DNA of 64,000 nucleotides. It comes from Geobacillus sp. 46C-IIa (GTDB lineage: Bacteria; Bacillota; Bacilli; Bacillales; Anoxybacillaceae). The notes under the pieces were generated by a model, which was not told the DNA's origin, made no database searches, and worked only from the letters and a program-made list of their open reading frames with translations. The DNA is taken from the NCBI RefSeq assembly GCF_014679505.1, contig NZ_CP061474.1:3044001-3108000 (forward strand), written 5' to 3'. The position numbers and the translations under genes were made by a program. Positions within the stretch are counted from its first letter, which is position 1, and each line of letters begins with the position of its first letter. Shown one piece after another: positions 25,503 through 34,258 of the stretch.

Positions 25503-26410
25503 CTCACTTGTTCTGCTTTTTCTTTTGGCATGAGTACTTCGAGATGGCGGTATAAGTTGACAAACTCGCCCGGAAGCATGCCGCCGAATTCGCCGTCTAA
25601 GTTCAGCTGCATCGGCGAGCGCACTTTTACCCGGTTTGCTTTCGTATAAATGATATGCGGGTCATTGATATGCTCCCCGCGCGCCGCCAGCGTGACAAGT
25701 CGAATGAATTCGGCCAAACTCGTTTTCTTAACGATGATGAAATCAAACAGACCGTCATTGAGCGACGAATCAGGCGCCAGCTTTTCAAAGCCGCCAACTG
25801 AGTTGGTCAGCGAGACTAAAAACATCATAATTTCGCCTTCAAATAATTTGCCGTCATACTCAATTTGCGCCTCTGTTGCCTTAATGGACGGAAGCATCTC
25901 GATTCCTTTTAAGTAATAGGCCAACTGGCCGAGCATCGTTTTCAACTTGCTGGGCACTTCATAGGTGAGCTCGGTCAGGCGTCCGCCGCCCGCGATGTTG
26001 ATGAAATACCGTGTCTGGTCTTCATTGGCGACAGAGCCGATGTCAATGGCGACAGGTTCACCCGTGGCGATCACCTCGCACGCCCCTTCAATCGAACGCG
26101 GCACACCGATGGCGCGGGCAAAATCGTTCGTCGTCCCAACGGGGATCACGCCGAGCTTCGGGCGGTACGGCTGATTCGCAATGCCGTTGACCACTTCGTT
26201 AATCGTTCCATCACCGCCTGCGGCCACAACGAGGTCAAATTCCCTCTCGGCGGCTTGCCTCGCTGCTATCGTCGCATCCCCTGGCCCTTCGGTGGCGTGG
26301 CACGACGTTTCATATCCAGCCTTTTCTAATCGGACGAGCACATCGGGCAAATGGCGCTTAAACAGCTCACGCCCCGATGTCGGATTATAGATCACTCGAG
26401 CTCGTTTCAT
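25490..26410 (-). CDS. dagK: Diacylglycerol kinase DagK
   Basis: The protein has 306 residues. It begins MKRARVIYNPTSGRELFKRH, the soluble DAG kinase N-terminus. The nucleotide-binding motif LVVAAGGDGTINEVVNGIA is at about residues 60-78; VGTTNDFARAIGVP (about 91-104) and SLNDGLFDFIIVKK (about 212-225, with the catalytic Asp region) follow. It recycles diacylglycerol from lipoteichoic acid synthesis to phosphatidic acid and is associated with the membrane surface. It stands upstream of the rRNA methyltransferase gene on the same strand, as the DagK (yerQ) and YefA pair does in B. subtilis. Length is normal. Confidence 0.92.
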   Translation of the reverse strand: MKRARVIYNPTSGRELFKRHLPDVLVRLEKAGYETSCHATEGPGDATIAARQAAEREFDLVVAAGGDGTINEVVNGIANQPYRPKLGVIPVGTTNDFARAIGVPRSIEGACEVIATGEPVAIDIGSVANEDQTRYFINIAGGGRLTELTYEVPSKLKTMLGQLAYYLKGIEMLPSIKATEAQIEYDGKLFEGEIMMFLVSLTNSVGGFEKLAPDSSLNDGLFDFIIVKKTSLAEFIRLVTLAARGEHINDPHIIYTKANRVKVRSPMQLNLDGEFGGMLPGEFVNLYRHLEVLMPKEKAEQVRTGP

Positions 26411-26523
26411 TCATCATCAACCTACTTCCTCTTTTCCATCCTTGAAAAGGAACCTTCCACTATTTCACATCATAGCGAAACAACACTTTCTTCGCAACTC
26501 CGAAGAATGTCGTGATGGACCGC

Positions 26524-26555
26524 AAAAAAAGCGCCCTTGGTTTGATCAAGGACGC
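26524..26555 (-). terminator. Terminator after floT
   Basis: On the minus strand GGCGTCCTTG and CAAGGGCGC pair around ATCAAAC, followed by seven T residues, 10 nt after the floT stop. Confidence 0.8.
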
Positions 26556-26564
26556 CGTGCGCCA

Positions 26565-28079
26565 TCACTCATTGGGCTTTGCGTTCTCAGAAACTGTTGG
26601 CGCGTTCGTTGGCTGTACCGCTGCCCCGCTTTGGGCGATATTTTCGAGCAACTGCTTCACGTCGATGCCGGTCGATGCTTTTAACGTCTCTTGCAAGCTC
26701 GCCATTAAGTTAGTCGCGTAACCTGTGACACGGTTGGCACCGCCCCCCGCTCCTGAGCCAGTATCGACAATCGTCAGCTTCTCGATGTTCGAAAGCGGGC
26801 TCGCCACTTGTTTGGCGTATTCCGGAAGCATTTTGATGATCATGTCGAGCACAGCCGCCTGGCCATAGCGTTCGAACGCTTCAGCGATTTTTTGTTTCGC
26901 TTCCGCTTCGGCGAGACCTTTCAGACGGATAATTTCCGCTTCTGCTTCCCCTTTCGCTTTCTCCGCTTCCGCTTTCGCCAACCCGTCGAGGCGGACGCGC
27001 TCGGCTTCTGCTTTGGCCAGCGTTTCGACGCGGTATTTTTGCGCATCGGCTTCGGCGATTTGTTTCGCCTTTTCCGCTGCCGCTTTTTGCTCGATCGCAT
27101 AGCGTTCGGCGTCGGCTTTTTTCTTCACTTCCGAATCGTACTGGCGTTCGCGGCGTAAAATTTCTTTTTCTTCCAACTCAATTTGTTTTTGCCGCTCGAT
27201 GATTTTAATTTGCATTTGTTGGGCGGTGACTTCCTGCTTCGCCTTCGCTTCTTCGAGATGGTACGCTTGGTCGGCGCGCGCTTTGGCGATGTCTTGTTCT
27301 TGGCGGAATTCAGCGAGCTTGAGCTGGTTGATTTTTTCCGCCTCGGCGATTTCCGTCAGCCGCTCGAGCTCCGCCTTGCGCGCTTCCTTATCCGCCTCAG
27401 CCCGCTTGATGCGGGTCTCTTTTTCCGCCTCGGCTGTCGCGATATCGGCATCGCGCTTCACTTGGGCGATGCGCGGCTTCCCGAGGGCGTCAAGGTAACC
27501 GTTTTTGTCGCGCACGTCTTTGATCGTGAACGAGACGATGACAAGCCCCATTTTGGCGAGATCTTGTGAGGCGACGCGCTGCACTTCTTGCGAAAACTTG
27601 TCGCGGTTTTTGTAAATTTCTTCAACGGTCATCGACCCGAGAATGGAACGGAGATGGCCTTCAAGTACTTCGCGCGCTTCGTTTTCCATATCTTGGCGCG
27701 TTTTGCCTAAAAACTGCTCGGCTGCGGTGGCGATTTCGCCGATCGAACTCCCGACTTTAATGATCGCCACTCCGTCCGCCATGACGGGCACGCCTTGTTC
27801 CGTATACACTTCCGGCGTTTGCACATCGAGCTTGATTGACAATAAACTGAGCGGCTCGGCCTGCTGGAAAATCGGAACGACAAACGTGCCGCCGCCGCGG
27901 ACGATTTTAATTTTGTTTCCTGATTCGTCAACATGAACGTTTTTGCTTCCTAAGTAGCTGCCTGTGACAATAAGCGCCTCGTCCGGACCGACCGTGCGAT
28001 AGCGGGCGATGAAAATGGCAATGAGTCCAACGAGAAGCAAGACGACGACGCCAATGACAATCAACCATGGCGCAACCAT
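26565..28079 (-). CDS. floT: Flotillin-like protein FloT
   Basis: The protein has 504 residues. A single hydrophobic segment (residues 5-25, WLIVIGVVVLLLVGLIAIFI) is followed by an SPFH/PHB domain (about 30-200, VGPDEALIVTGSYLGSKNVH), then a long Ala/Glu/Lys-rich flotillin coiled coil (about 210-430) with many AEAE and EADAQK repeats, and a Gly/Ala-rich tail. Flotillins organise membrane microdomains and affect fluidity, signalling and protein secretion. It is the second gene of a yuaF-floT operon, as in B. subtilis (yuaF-yuaG). Length and order are normal. Confidence 0.95.
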   Translation of the reverse strand: MVAPWLIVIGVVVLLLVGLIAIFIARYRTVGPDEALIVTGSYLGSKNVHVDESGNKIKIVRGGGTFVVPIFQQAEPLSLLSIKLDVQTPEVYTEQGVPVMADGVAIIKVGSSIGEIATAAEQFLGKTRQDMENEAREVLEGHLRSILGSMTVEEIYKNRDKFSQEVQRVASQDLAKMGLVIVSFTIKDVRDKNGYLDALGKPRIAQVKRDADIATAEAEKETRIKRAEADKEARKAELERLTEIAEAEKINQLKLAEFRQEQDIAKARADQAYHLEEAKAKQEVTAQQMQIKIIERQKQIELEEKEILRRERQYDSEVKKKADAERYAIEQKAAAEKAKQIAEADAQKYRVETLAKAEAERVRLDGLAKAEAEKAKGEAEAEIIRLKGLAEAEAKQKIAEAFERYGQAAVLDMIIKMLPEYAKQVASPLSNIEKLTIVDTGSGAGGGANRVTGYATNLMASLQETLKASTGIDVKQLLENIAQSGAAVQPTNAPTVSENAKPNE

Positions 28080-28100
28080 GACAGTTCCCCTTTCTTTGTT

Positions 28101-28640
28101 TTAGATGGAAAGATGATACGGATCGTGCCTCGCCACCACAGCGACGCCGTTTTCCATTTGCACGATGATGACCTCTTCCCCTGACGGAATGGCTTCATTA
28201 TTTACGCTCTTCGCCGCTTTGGCCACCACACCGCTTTTGCGGGAGATGAGAATTTCACCAAACCCATCCGGCGGCACGGACACGATCACCTTCGCCAGCG
28301 ATCCTTCCAATTCGGCATCTGTATACCCAAGCGACGCCTCAGCCGACCGAAGCGGCAAAAAAACGAAAAAGTGCAATAAGAGCACGATGACAAGCGCCAC
28401 TCCCAAACTCAGCCAAACGATCCAACGCGACGCCCAATCCGTATACCATTCCGCCAACAGACCGACCGCACTTGCGACAATGAAAAACGATAAGACGAGT
28501 TGCGGGCTGAACAGCGGATGATCGGCCACATCGAACAGACCGTCAAGCACATCGCTGAAGAAAAAATACAAAACCGTCAACAATGCACTGACCACCAGCA
28601 CCGCTCCGTATACCACTTCAGGCGGATGACCGAACCACAT
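28101..28640 (-). CDS. yuaF: NfeD-like membrane protein YuaF
   Basis: The protein has about 179 residues from ATG 28640, which follows AGGAGG by 8 nt. Three hydrophobic segments (VVYGAVLVVSALLTVLYFFF, LVLSFFIVASAVGLLAEW, WIVWLSLGVALVIVLLLHFF) are followed by an OB-like NfeD domain of about 70 residues (GSLAKVIVSVPPDGFGEILI, NNEAIPSGEEVIIVQMENGV). NfeD proteins pair with SPFH proteins; here floT follows 21 bp downstream. They probably help organise lipid microdomains. Confidence 0.88.
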   Translation of the reverse strand: MWFGHPPEVVYGAVLVVSALLTVLYFFFSDVLDGLFDVADHPLFSPQLVLSFFIVASAVGLLAEWYTDWASRWIVWLSLGVALVIVLLLHFFVFLPLRSAEASLGYTDAELEGSLAKVIVSVPPDGFGEILISRKSGVVAKAAKSVNNEAIPSGEEVIIVQMENGVAVVARHDPYHLSI

Positions 28641-28734
28641 CTCCCTCCCCTCCTTTCTCGTCAACGATGTATACGGCCGAAGAACCAGTTGGTTTCATCA
28701 TTTTTCCATCATCATCAAAATTCGACAAATTGTT

Positions 28735-29315
28735 TTCGATTTCCTGTATTTCAGCCGTTTATTTCAAAAAATCGCCGCCGTATTCTTCCGATCGCTATCT
28801 TCAGCTATGACGCCACTCGTAATGAACCTTCCTTTTTCACTGTGAAGTTTCCGTTTTTAACGTTCCCGATTTCCGTTTTTTGACCATCGAATGGTGCAAA
28901 CTCCCGTGGCGCGAGTACATCTGCCATGACAAACCCGGTCGCCGCCGCTCTGTTAAGCAAAATGGGGGATAATGAAGATGAGAAGGTGAAAGTGAATGCT
29001 CATCCACCTTGAGCTCGATGAGGCAAAACAGCGTCTGTTGTTCGATTTTTTCGAAACATATTTACGGTTATCGGATGAAGAAGAAATCCGACTGCGAAAT
29101 GAGGTGAATACAATGGAGGAGAAAAGAAGGCGGCCAAAGTCACGGAACTCATCGTCTCATACGAGCAGAAAGGCATGGAGAAAGGAATCGACAAAGGAAT
29201 GGAAAAAGCAAGGCTGGATGTTGCGAAACGAATGTTGGCAAAAGGATAGGATGTCGACACGATTCATGAACTGACCGAGCTGCCGCTTGAAAAGATTGAA
29301 CAATTGAAGAAATAA
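28735..29315 (+). pseudogene. Rpn-family gene remnant with several frameshifts
   Basis: Pieces in different plus-strand frames match the intact family member at 47493-48365 in order. They are RRRILPIAIFSYDATRNEPS, NPVAAALLSKMGDNEDEKVK, LELDEAKQRLLFDFFETYLR, SYEQKGMEKGIDKGMEKARL and HELTELPLEKIEQLKK with a final stop. The N-terminal third, including the catalytic region, is missing, and there is an in-frame TAG after MLAKG. It is dead. It lies 70 bp from the start of yuaF, in the opposite orientation. Confidence 0.75.
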
Positions 29316-29456
29316 TACAGGGGCAAAAGCCTTCCTCCCTGGCATTCCATCCCGAATTGCCGTCCCTCGATCTCTCCAAAACGTTGAGAAATCCCCTAGG
29401 GAGAAAGGCCTCTTGATCGCTGTTTCCATCCATATTTTGGCTGACAGCCCGATCGT
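29316..29456. other. Short gap between the Rpn remnant and the Mpo1-like gene
   Basis: No gene is seen. Short hairpin-forming words around GGGATTTC and GAAATCCC-like sequence near 29385-29410 may end one of the flanking transcripts. Confidence 0.25.
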
Positions 29457-29777
29457 CTAAAGCCCCAGCCGCTCCAGCTCGCGGTCAAGCCTCCCCGTCA
29501 GCATGAGCCCGTACATGCGGAAGTCAGCACGTAGCGACCAAAGCGGATGGCCAAAGGTGGCAGGCTTGTTTCCTTCGATAAAAAAGTGGCTGAACCAAGC
29601 GAGTGCATAGGCGGCGATTGGCGCACCAAGCAGCCACCATGCGTTCTTCGTCACGATCGCGATGATCGCGAACAAAAAGACAAAACTCGTCCCGGCAAAA
29701 TGCCACCACCGCGTCGCTCGTTTGCGGTGCTGGGTCAAATAGAACGGCCAAAACTCTTCATAGTCGCGAAACTCCAT
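29457..29777 (-). CDS. Mpo1-like (DUF962) small membrane protein
   Basis: The protein has 106 residues and starts MEFRDYEEFWPFYLTQHRKR. It shows the DUF962/Mpo1 pattern: FYLTQHRKRATRWWHFAGT (histidines near 16 and 26), a hydrophobic hairpin (FVFLFAIIAIVTKNAWWLLGAPIAAYALAW), then SHFFIEGNKPATFGHPLWSL, with the conserved His/Glu and GHP. The yeast relative Mpo1 is an iron-dependent dioxygenase acting on 2-hydroxy fatty acids; the bacterial role is unknown. The ribosome site is GGGGGAGAGG. Its 5' end overlaps the 3' end of the upstream gene by 43 bp. Confidence 0.78.
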   Translation of the reverse strand: MEFRDYEEFWPFYLTQHRKRATRWWHFAGTSFVFLFAIIAIVTKNAWWLLGAPIAAYALAWFSHFFIEGNKPATFGHPLWSLRADFRMYGLMLTGRLDRELERLGL

Positions 29778-30055
29778 TTCCCTCTCCCCCTTTCGCTAAT
29801 AATTTGATTATACTTGTCTGGAGCATTCTTTTTCATCCACTCTATTTCTTTCTTCACCGCTTCTTGATCAACAGGTTCATTGATTAAATTTATGATTTCC
29901 TGACGCTCTTCTTGCTGTTTCTTGTCCATTTCTTGTTCCATCTGGATTTTTACCTTATTTACTTGCACCCCCGACTCAGCATACACCAACGGAACACCCG
30001 ATGTGCAAATGAGGCTCAAAGCGACAAGTGGAGAGAGCAAGAAAGATTTTTTCAT
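29735..30055 (-). CDS. Small secreted protein with signal peptide
   Basis: The product has about 106 residues and starts at ATG 30055, or TTG 30064, after GGAGG. A typical signal peptide (MKKSFLLSPLVALSLICTSG, then VPLVYAES) gives a likely cleavage after VYA. The mature part is highly charged and helical (VKIQMEQEMDKKQQEERQEI, INEPVDQEAVKKEIEWMKKN). The last 20 residues (RGRGKWSFATMKSFGRSI) run over the start of the next gene and have a different character, so the original C-terminus may have been lost. The family is not recognised. Confidence 0.6.
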   Translation of the reverse strand: MKKSFLLSPLVALSLICTSGVPLVYAESGVQVNKVKIQMEQEMDKKQQEERQEIINLINEPVDQEAVKKEIEWMKKNAPDKYNQIISERGRGKWSFATMKSFGRSI

Positions 30056-30179
30056 AAAATACAAACACCTCCGTTAAATCAATATATTTACAATTAAAAT
30101 TCTATTAGAAATACAAAAAAAAAAAAAAAAAGAGTATTTATTACTAATGGAAAAATAGTCATATATTCACAAAAATTAG

Positions 30180-30480
30180 AGGGTACGAACACTCTCCCAC
30201 CTGCGCTCACGCTTAGAGTTGGGGAATTATTGGAAACGCCCGCCCCACGGCAGGCTGCCAGCCAAGCCGTCCCCGTGCGTCCCATGGTTCGGCTGCCTTG
30301 TGACGACAGCAAACGAAGCCCTTCCTTCAAAATAATTCCGAGCAGCGTTATGATCCGGGTCATGGGGCGCCCCCACTCTCGGACATGCAACGGCTGCACG
30401 TCGTCCTGCCAGCTCTCGCAATATGAGCAGAATCGATACAAAGTGCTGACGACACGGATCAACGTACACCCGTCTCATTT
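30180..30480 (-). pseudogene. Remnant of a TnpB-type (IS200/IS605) gene, 3' end
   Basis: Minus-strand pieces in shifting frames match the C-terminus of TnpB: FMMLEYKAK, then LIRV and a CSYC zinc-ribbon half, then VREWGRPMTRI and HDPDHNAARNYFE, which is the conserved Asp/zinc-ribbon end, and GLAGSLPWGGRFQ. The final part is followed by a CCCACCTGCGCTCACGC right-end-like hairpin. Frameshifts and stops show it is inactive. Seventeen A residues in a row lie next to it at 30115-30131. Confidence 0.65.
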
Positions 30481-30518
30481 CGCTTTATACTCCAGCATCA
30501 TGAACAAGCGCTCCACAC

Positions 30519-30563
30519 AAAAAATCGCCTCTTTCCCACCAATTCGGTGGGAAAGAGGCGCTG
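30519..30563 (-). terminator. Terminator after the HtrA-like protease gene
   Basis: CGCCTCTTTCCCACC and GGTGGGAAAGAGGCG form a perfect 15-bp stem with a short AATTC loop, close to the stop codon, followed by a T-rich tract on the minus strand (ATTTTTTGTG). Confidence 0.85.
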
Positions 30564-30568
30564 TCTTC

Positions 30569-31774
30569 TTACGACTGGCTGCTTTCTCTCGCTTTTAAGG
30601 CGACCGATACGGTCGTCTCAAAGCCGTCGCGGTAGATGGTCACTTTCATCCGGTCGCCGACCGATGTTTTCGTATACAAATATTTGCGCAAGGCGCTGAC
30701 GCTGTCGATTTTCTCACCGTTGATCGCCGTGATGACGTCTTTCGACTTCAGTCCGGCTTCAGCGGCTGGAGAGAACGGTTCGACCGATGTGATGGCCGCA
30801 CCATATGTCACGTTGGACGGCAATTTCAGTTCATCAGTGCGGACGTCATCGGACAGATCGGCGACATCGATGAGCTGCACGCCAAGGTATGGGCGTTTGA
30901 TTTTCCCGTCTTTCATGAGCTGTTCGACAATCGGTTTGACATTTTCGCTTGGGATCGCAAAGCCGAGCCCTTCAACCCCTGTTTCCGCGATTTTCATGCT
31001 GTTGATGCCGATCACTTGACCCGCGCTGTTGATGAGCGCGCCGCCGCTGTTGCCCGGGTTGATCGCCGCATCGGTTTGAATGACGTCGATTTCCCAATCA
31101 CCGGCTGATGTGGACACCGGCATCGTTCGTTTGCCGCTGACGATCCCTTCCGTCACCGTCCGCGACAAATCCAGCCCGAGCGGGTTGCCGATCGCCGCGA
31201 CAGGCTCGCCGATTTTCACCTTCGAGGAGTCGCCGAAGCTCGCCACTTTCGTCACACCATCAGCGGGAATTTTCAAGACGGCGAGGTCGGTGAGCGCATC
31301 GGCTCCGACGATCTCGGCTTTCACTTTTTTCCCGTTCGCGAGCGCCACTTCGACTTTGTTCGCTCCTTCAATGACATGGTTGTTCGTCACAATATACGCC
31401 ACATTGCCTTCTTTTTTGAAGATGACGCCCGAACCCGTTCCCGCTTCGGTATCTTGTGCTTGTTCGGAGAAAAAGTCGACTTGCTTCTGGATGTTGACGA
31501 CGCCGACGACGGCATCAGCCACTTTGTTAATGGCGGCGATCATGTTCGTGTTGACGTTCGCCGTCGGCTGCAATGGCAGCGCTTCGCTTTTCGCTGCCGT
31601 TTCGGCTGCGGTGTTTTGAGAATGGGTTTCACTCTGAATCCATTTTGGCGCCACATACCACGTCGCCGCGCTGCCGATCACCGCCCCCGCGACGGAAGCG
31701 GCCAGCCATGACAGAAAGCGGCCGCGCCGTTTCGGTTGTGGAGCGGGCGTTGGTTCAAATGGCGTCATGTCCAT
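30569..31774 (-). CDS. HtrA/DegP-family membrane-anchored serine protease
   Basis: The protein has 401 residues: a short cytosolic N-terminus, one membrane helix (about 20-42, RFLSWLAASVAGAVIGSAAT), a trypsin-like domain (about 100-290) and a PDZ domain (about 300-395). The catalytic triad is visible: His in VTNNHVIEG, Asp in ALTDLAVLKI, Ser in NPGNSGGALIN. It degrades or refolds misfolded exported proteins outside the membrane. It is divergent from a two-component system; in B. subtilis htrB is next to cssRS in the same layout. The shared operator region suggests control by that system. Which of HtrA, HtrB or HtrC it matches is not decided. Confidence 0.92.
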   Translation of the reverse strand: MDMTPFEPTPAPQPKRRGRFLSWLAASVAGAVIGSAATWYVAPKWIQSETHSQNTAAETAAKSEALPLQPTANVNTNMIAAINKVADAVVGVVNIQKQVDFFSEQAQDTEAGTGSGVIFKKEGNVAYIVTNNHVIEGANKVEVALANGKKVKAEIVGADALTDLAVLKIPADGVTKVASFGDSSKVKIGEPVAAIGNPLGLDLSRTVTEGIVSGKRTMPVSTSAGDWEIDVIQTDAAINPGNSGGALINSAGQVIGINSMKIAETGVEGLGFAIPSENVKPIVEQLMKDGKIKRPYLGVQLIDVADLSDDVRTDELKLPSNVTYGAAITSVEPFSPAAEAGLKSKDVITAINGEKIDSVSALRKYLYTKTSVGDRMKVTIYRDGFETTVSVALKARESSQS

Positions 31775-31997
31775 AGGTCATCTCCTCCCTTATGATACAT
31801 CTTCATTGATATCCAAGCATAAGACCGCTTCGGGCGCATGCTCGCAAAACAGCGAAAAGGCGGATGAAACACAACCACATCTCCGACGTCCACCGGCCGC
31901 GCAGATAAGGAAGACCATCTAGTCCGACGCTTTCCTGCCTGCGTCATACTATAGATGAGCCGCATCTTCTGTTCCTCCCTTTTCCTCTTCGTCTATC

Positions 31998-32031
31998 ATC
32001 ATAGCCAAGGAAAGTGAAAAAACGGTGAAAA
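31998..32031 (-). promoter_or_regulatory. Protease-gene promoter with paired operator octamers
   Basis: On the minus strand TTTTCACCGTTTTTTCAC (32014-32031) holds two TTTTCAC units 11 bp apart. Ten nt later comes TATGAT (31998-32003) in the context TGGC-TATGAT. The same arrangement is present in mirror image at 32071-32104. Direct repeats one helical turn apart are typical sites for OmpR-type regulators, and they sit where the -35 should be, which fits activation. TTTTCAC-type octamers have been described upstream of htrA/htrB in B. subtilis. Confidence 0.6.
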
Positions 32032-32070
32032 AAACAATCTCGTCGGCTCGGCTTTCCTTTGTCCTTTCGA

Positions 32071-32104
32071 TTTTCACCTTTTTTTCACGCGGATTTGCTA
32101 TGAT
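32071..32104 (+). promoter_or_regulatory. Two-component-system promoter with paired operator octamers
   Basis: TTTTCACCTTTTTTTCAC (32071-32088) holds two TTTTCAC units 11 bp apart. It is followed after 10 nt by TATGAT (32099-32104) with an extended TGC before it. Spacing is identical to the protease promoter facing the other way. It drives the response regulator gene at 32137, so autoregulation is likely. Confidence 0.6.
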
Positions 32105-32136
32105 AAAAATAATGATGAAAAACAGGGGGAACGGCC

Positions 32137-32808
32137 ATGAAAGTGTTGCTGGCGGAAGATGATCTCCATTTAGGGGAATTGATTGTGCACTTATTAAAAA
32201 AGAAAGGAATCGACCATATCGATTGGGTTCAAGAGGGCGAAGACGCATACGATTACGCGATGGCGGAGTTTTACGACGTCGTCGTGCTCGATTGGATGCT
32301 TCCAAACGGCGATGGGGTGGACATTTGCCGCCGGTTGAGGCAAAACGGCTATACGGGCGCGATTTTGATGTTGACGGCCAAAGACGCTGTGCAAGACCGC
32401 GTCACCGGACTTGAGGCGGGGGCGGACGATTACTTGGTCAAACCGTTTGAAATCGATGAGCTCGTCGCGCGCTTAAAAGCCCTCGCGCGGCGGACGTTCG
32501 TCCCGCTTCAAGAGGAAACCGTGACGTTCCACAGCTTCACGTTGAACCGGACAAGCCATACGCTCTACCGCGGCGATGAGGAAATTTTCCTCACCCCGCG
32601 CGAGTTTCAGCTCCTTGACCTGCTCGTGCAAAACCAAGGCCAAGTCGTTCCGCGGGAGACGATTTTGGACCGCGTCTGGGGCTGGGATGCGGATGTGTCG
32701 ATGAAAACGATTGACGCGACGATCAAATTGCTCCGTAAAAAACTGAAAGATGATGTCATTCAAACGGTGCGCGGGGTGGGATATAAAATTGATAAATCGA
32801 TGGAATGA
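32137..32808 (+). CDS. OmpR/PhoB-family response regulator
   Basis: The protein has 223 residues, with GGGGGAACGGCC before ATG 32137. The receiver domain (1-115) has the acidic pair EDD at 9-11, the phospho-acceptor Asp in VVVLDWMLP (near 52), a Thr in MLTAKD and Lys in YLVKPFE. The C-terminal winged helix (125-220) ends with the usual VQTVRGVGYKI. It should bind the TTTTCAC repeats upstream and control itself and the divergent protease gene. The layout recalls B. subtilis CssR-HtrB and streptococcal CiaR-HtrA; the receiver resembles CiaR in style. Orthology is not settled, so no symbol is given. Confidence 0.88.
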   Translation: MKVLLAEDDLHLGELIVHLLKKKGIDHIDWVQEGEDAYDYAMAEFYDVVVLDWMLPNGDGVDICRRLRQNGYTGAILMLTAKDAVQDRVTGLEAGADDYLVKPFEIDELVARLKALARRTFVPLQEETVTFHSFTLNRTSHTLYRGDEEIFLTPREFQLLDLLVQNQGQVVPRETILDRVWGWDADVSMKTIDATIKLLRKKLKDDVIQTVRGVGYKIDKSME

Positions 32809-34162
32809 ATGGCGCGGCTGGCTGCGCCGCTTAGGAAGCGCCGACTTGTTCCGCCGCGCCCATTGGCGGCTCACAGCGCTTTACAGCGGCATTTTCACCT
32901 TGTTTCTCGCCTTGTTTATCATGATCGCCGCTGCACTGTTTTACTGGATCACCACGTCTGATCAAGAGCGGCGCATCACCCGCCTCGCCGAGCAAGAGGC
33001 GAATACGATCGAGCAGTTTTTACTGAAGCAGAGCGATTTTGACTTGTTTAATGATGAAAGCGTCGTCCTGCTTAGTGAAGATCAACTTTTCTTTTACGTG
33101 ATCGGCTCGAACGGCGAGCTGCTTGCTGGAGATGAAGTTCATCCGCGCCTGCGCCCGTATTTTTTGAACGCGTTATCCCATTTCAAGATGAATGAACGCA
33201 CCCCCGTCTATATGAACGTATCGCTGCCGGAACACATGCCCGGCCTGGCGCGCGAGGCGTCGCGCGACTGGCGCGTGCTCGCCGCCGCCCGCCCGCTCGT
33301 CATCCACGGCGATTTTGCGGGCGTGCTGTACATCGGCATGGATGTCACGTCGTTTTTTGCGGTGTTCCATTGGCTGCTTGTCGTGCTCATCGGCTTGGCG
33401 GTGTTGTTTCTCGCCGTCGGCGTCGCGCTCAGCTTTTTTATGTCCAAGCGCGCGATTGCGCCGATTGAAGAGGCGTACGAGCGGCAGCGCCAGTTCGTCG
33501 CCGATGCTTCGCACGAATTGCGGACGCCGCTTAGCGTCGTCTTTTCGTCTGTTGAGGCGCTCACGTTGGAAGAGGACGTCATGAAAAACGACTTTGCCCG
33601 CCGCTTGCTCGACCGCTTGCGTGAGGAGCTGAAGCGAATCACGAAACTGATGAACGACCTGTTGACGCTCGCCCGCGCCGATGCAAAGCATGCCGCACTG
33701 GAACTGGCGAAACAGACGTTCGATTTCCGTCCGCACGCCGAGCGCACGTTCCAACTCCTGTCGGAACTCGGGGCAAAAAAACAGATCAAGATGCAGCTTC
33801 ACGCTCCCGAGCCAGCAATCGTCACCGCCGACCCAGACAAATTGACGCAGCTGTTGTACATTTTGCTCGACAACGCGATTAAATACACCCCCGAAGGCGG
33901 CGAAGTGACGCTGTCAATCCGCACCGAGCCGAAACAGTTCGTCCTTTCCGTCAAGGACACCGGCATCGGCATCCCGCCTGAAGACATCGGCCGCATTTTC
34001 GACCGTTTTTACCGCGTCGACAAAGCGCGATCACGCCAACAAGGGGGCCACGGCCTCGGCCTGTCAATCGCCAAGTGGATCGTCGAGGCCCACGGCGGCA
34101 CGATCCATGTCCAAAGCCAACTCGGCCAAGGGACGGAGTTTCTCGTCCGCCTGCCTGCTTAG
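32789..34162 (+). CDS. Sensor histidine kinase of the protease-linked two-component system
   Basis: The start is most likely TTG 32789, inside the end of the regulator gene, with GGTGGGA 8 nt upstream, giving about 457 residues. Two membrane helices (LTALYSGIFTLFLALFIMIAAALFYWI, near 33-60, and FHWLLVVLIGLAVLFLAVGVALSFF, near 190-215) enclose an extracytoplasmic sensor domain. Then come the HisKA box with the phosphorylated His in ADASHELRTPLSV, the N box DNAIKYTPEGG, DTGIGIPPEDI and GHGLGLSI. No separate HAMP domain is evident. It senses an envelope signal, probably secretion or protein-folding stress, judging by the neighbouring protease. Confidence 0.85.
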   Translation: MINRWNEWRGWLRRLGSADLFRRAHWRLTALYSGIFTLFLALFIMIAAALFYWITTSDQERRITRLAEQEANTIEQFLLKQSDFDLFNDESVVLLSEDQLFFYVIGSNGELLAGDEVHPRLRPYFLNALSHFKMNERTPVYMNVSLPEHMPGLAREASRDWRVLAAARPLVIHGDFAGVLYIGMDVTSFFAVFHWLLVVLIGLAVLFLAVGVALSFFMSKRAIAPIEEAYERQRQFVADASHELRTPLSVVFSSVEALTLEEDVMKNDFARRLLDRLREELKRITKLMNDLLTLARADAKHAALELAKQTFDFRPHAERTFQLLSELGAKKQIKMQLHAPEPAIVTADPDKLTQLLYILLDNAIKYTPEGGEVTLSIRTEPKQFVLSVKDTGIGIPPEDIGRIFDRFYRVDKARSRQQGGHGLGLSIAKWIVEAHGGTIHVQSQLGQGTEFLVRLPA

Positions 34163-34217
34163 GCTTTGCAGCGCACTGCGAGTGGCAGGCGGCAAGGCGC
34201 GTCTTCTTTCCGCTTGA

Positions 34218-34258
34218 AATCAGAAGGCGCCCCGAGCAGATCAGGGCGCCTTCTGATT
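34218..34258 (+). terminator. Terminator after the two-component operon
   Basis: AATCAGAAGGCGCCC and GGGCGCCTTCTGATT form a perfect 15-bp stem about 55 nt after the kinase stop codon. Confidence 0.85.

Noticed and set aside
32137..34162. Naming the two-component system CssRS
   Set aside because: The position next to an HtrA-type protease and the TTTTCAC boxes fit, but the receiver sequence looks no closer to CssR than to other OmpR-type regulators, so no symbol was given.
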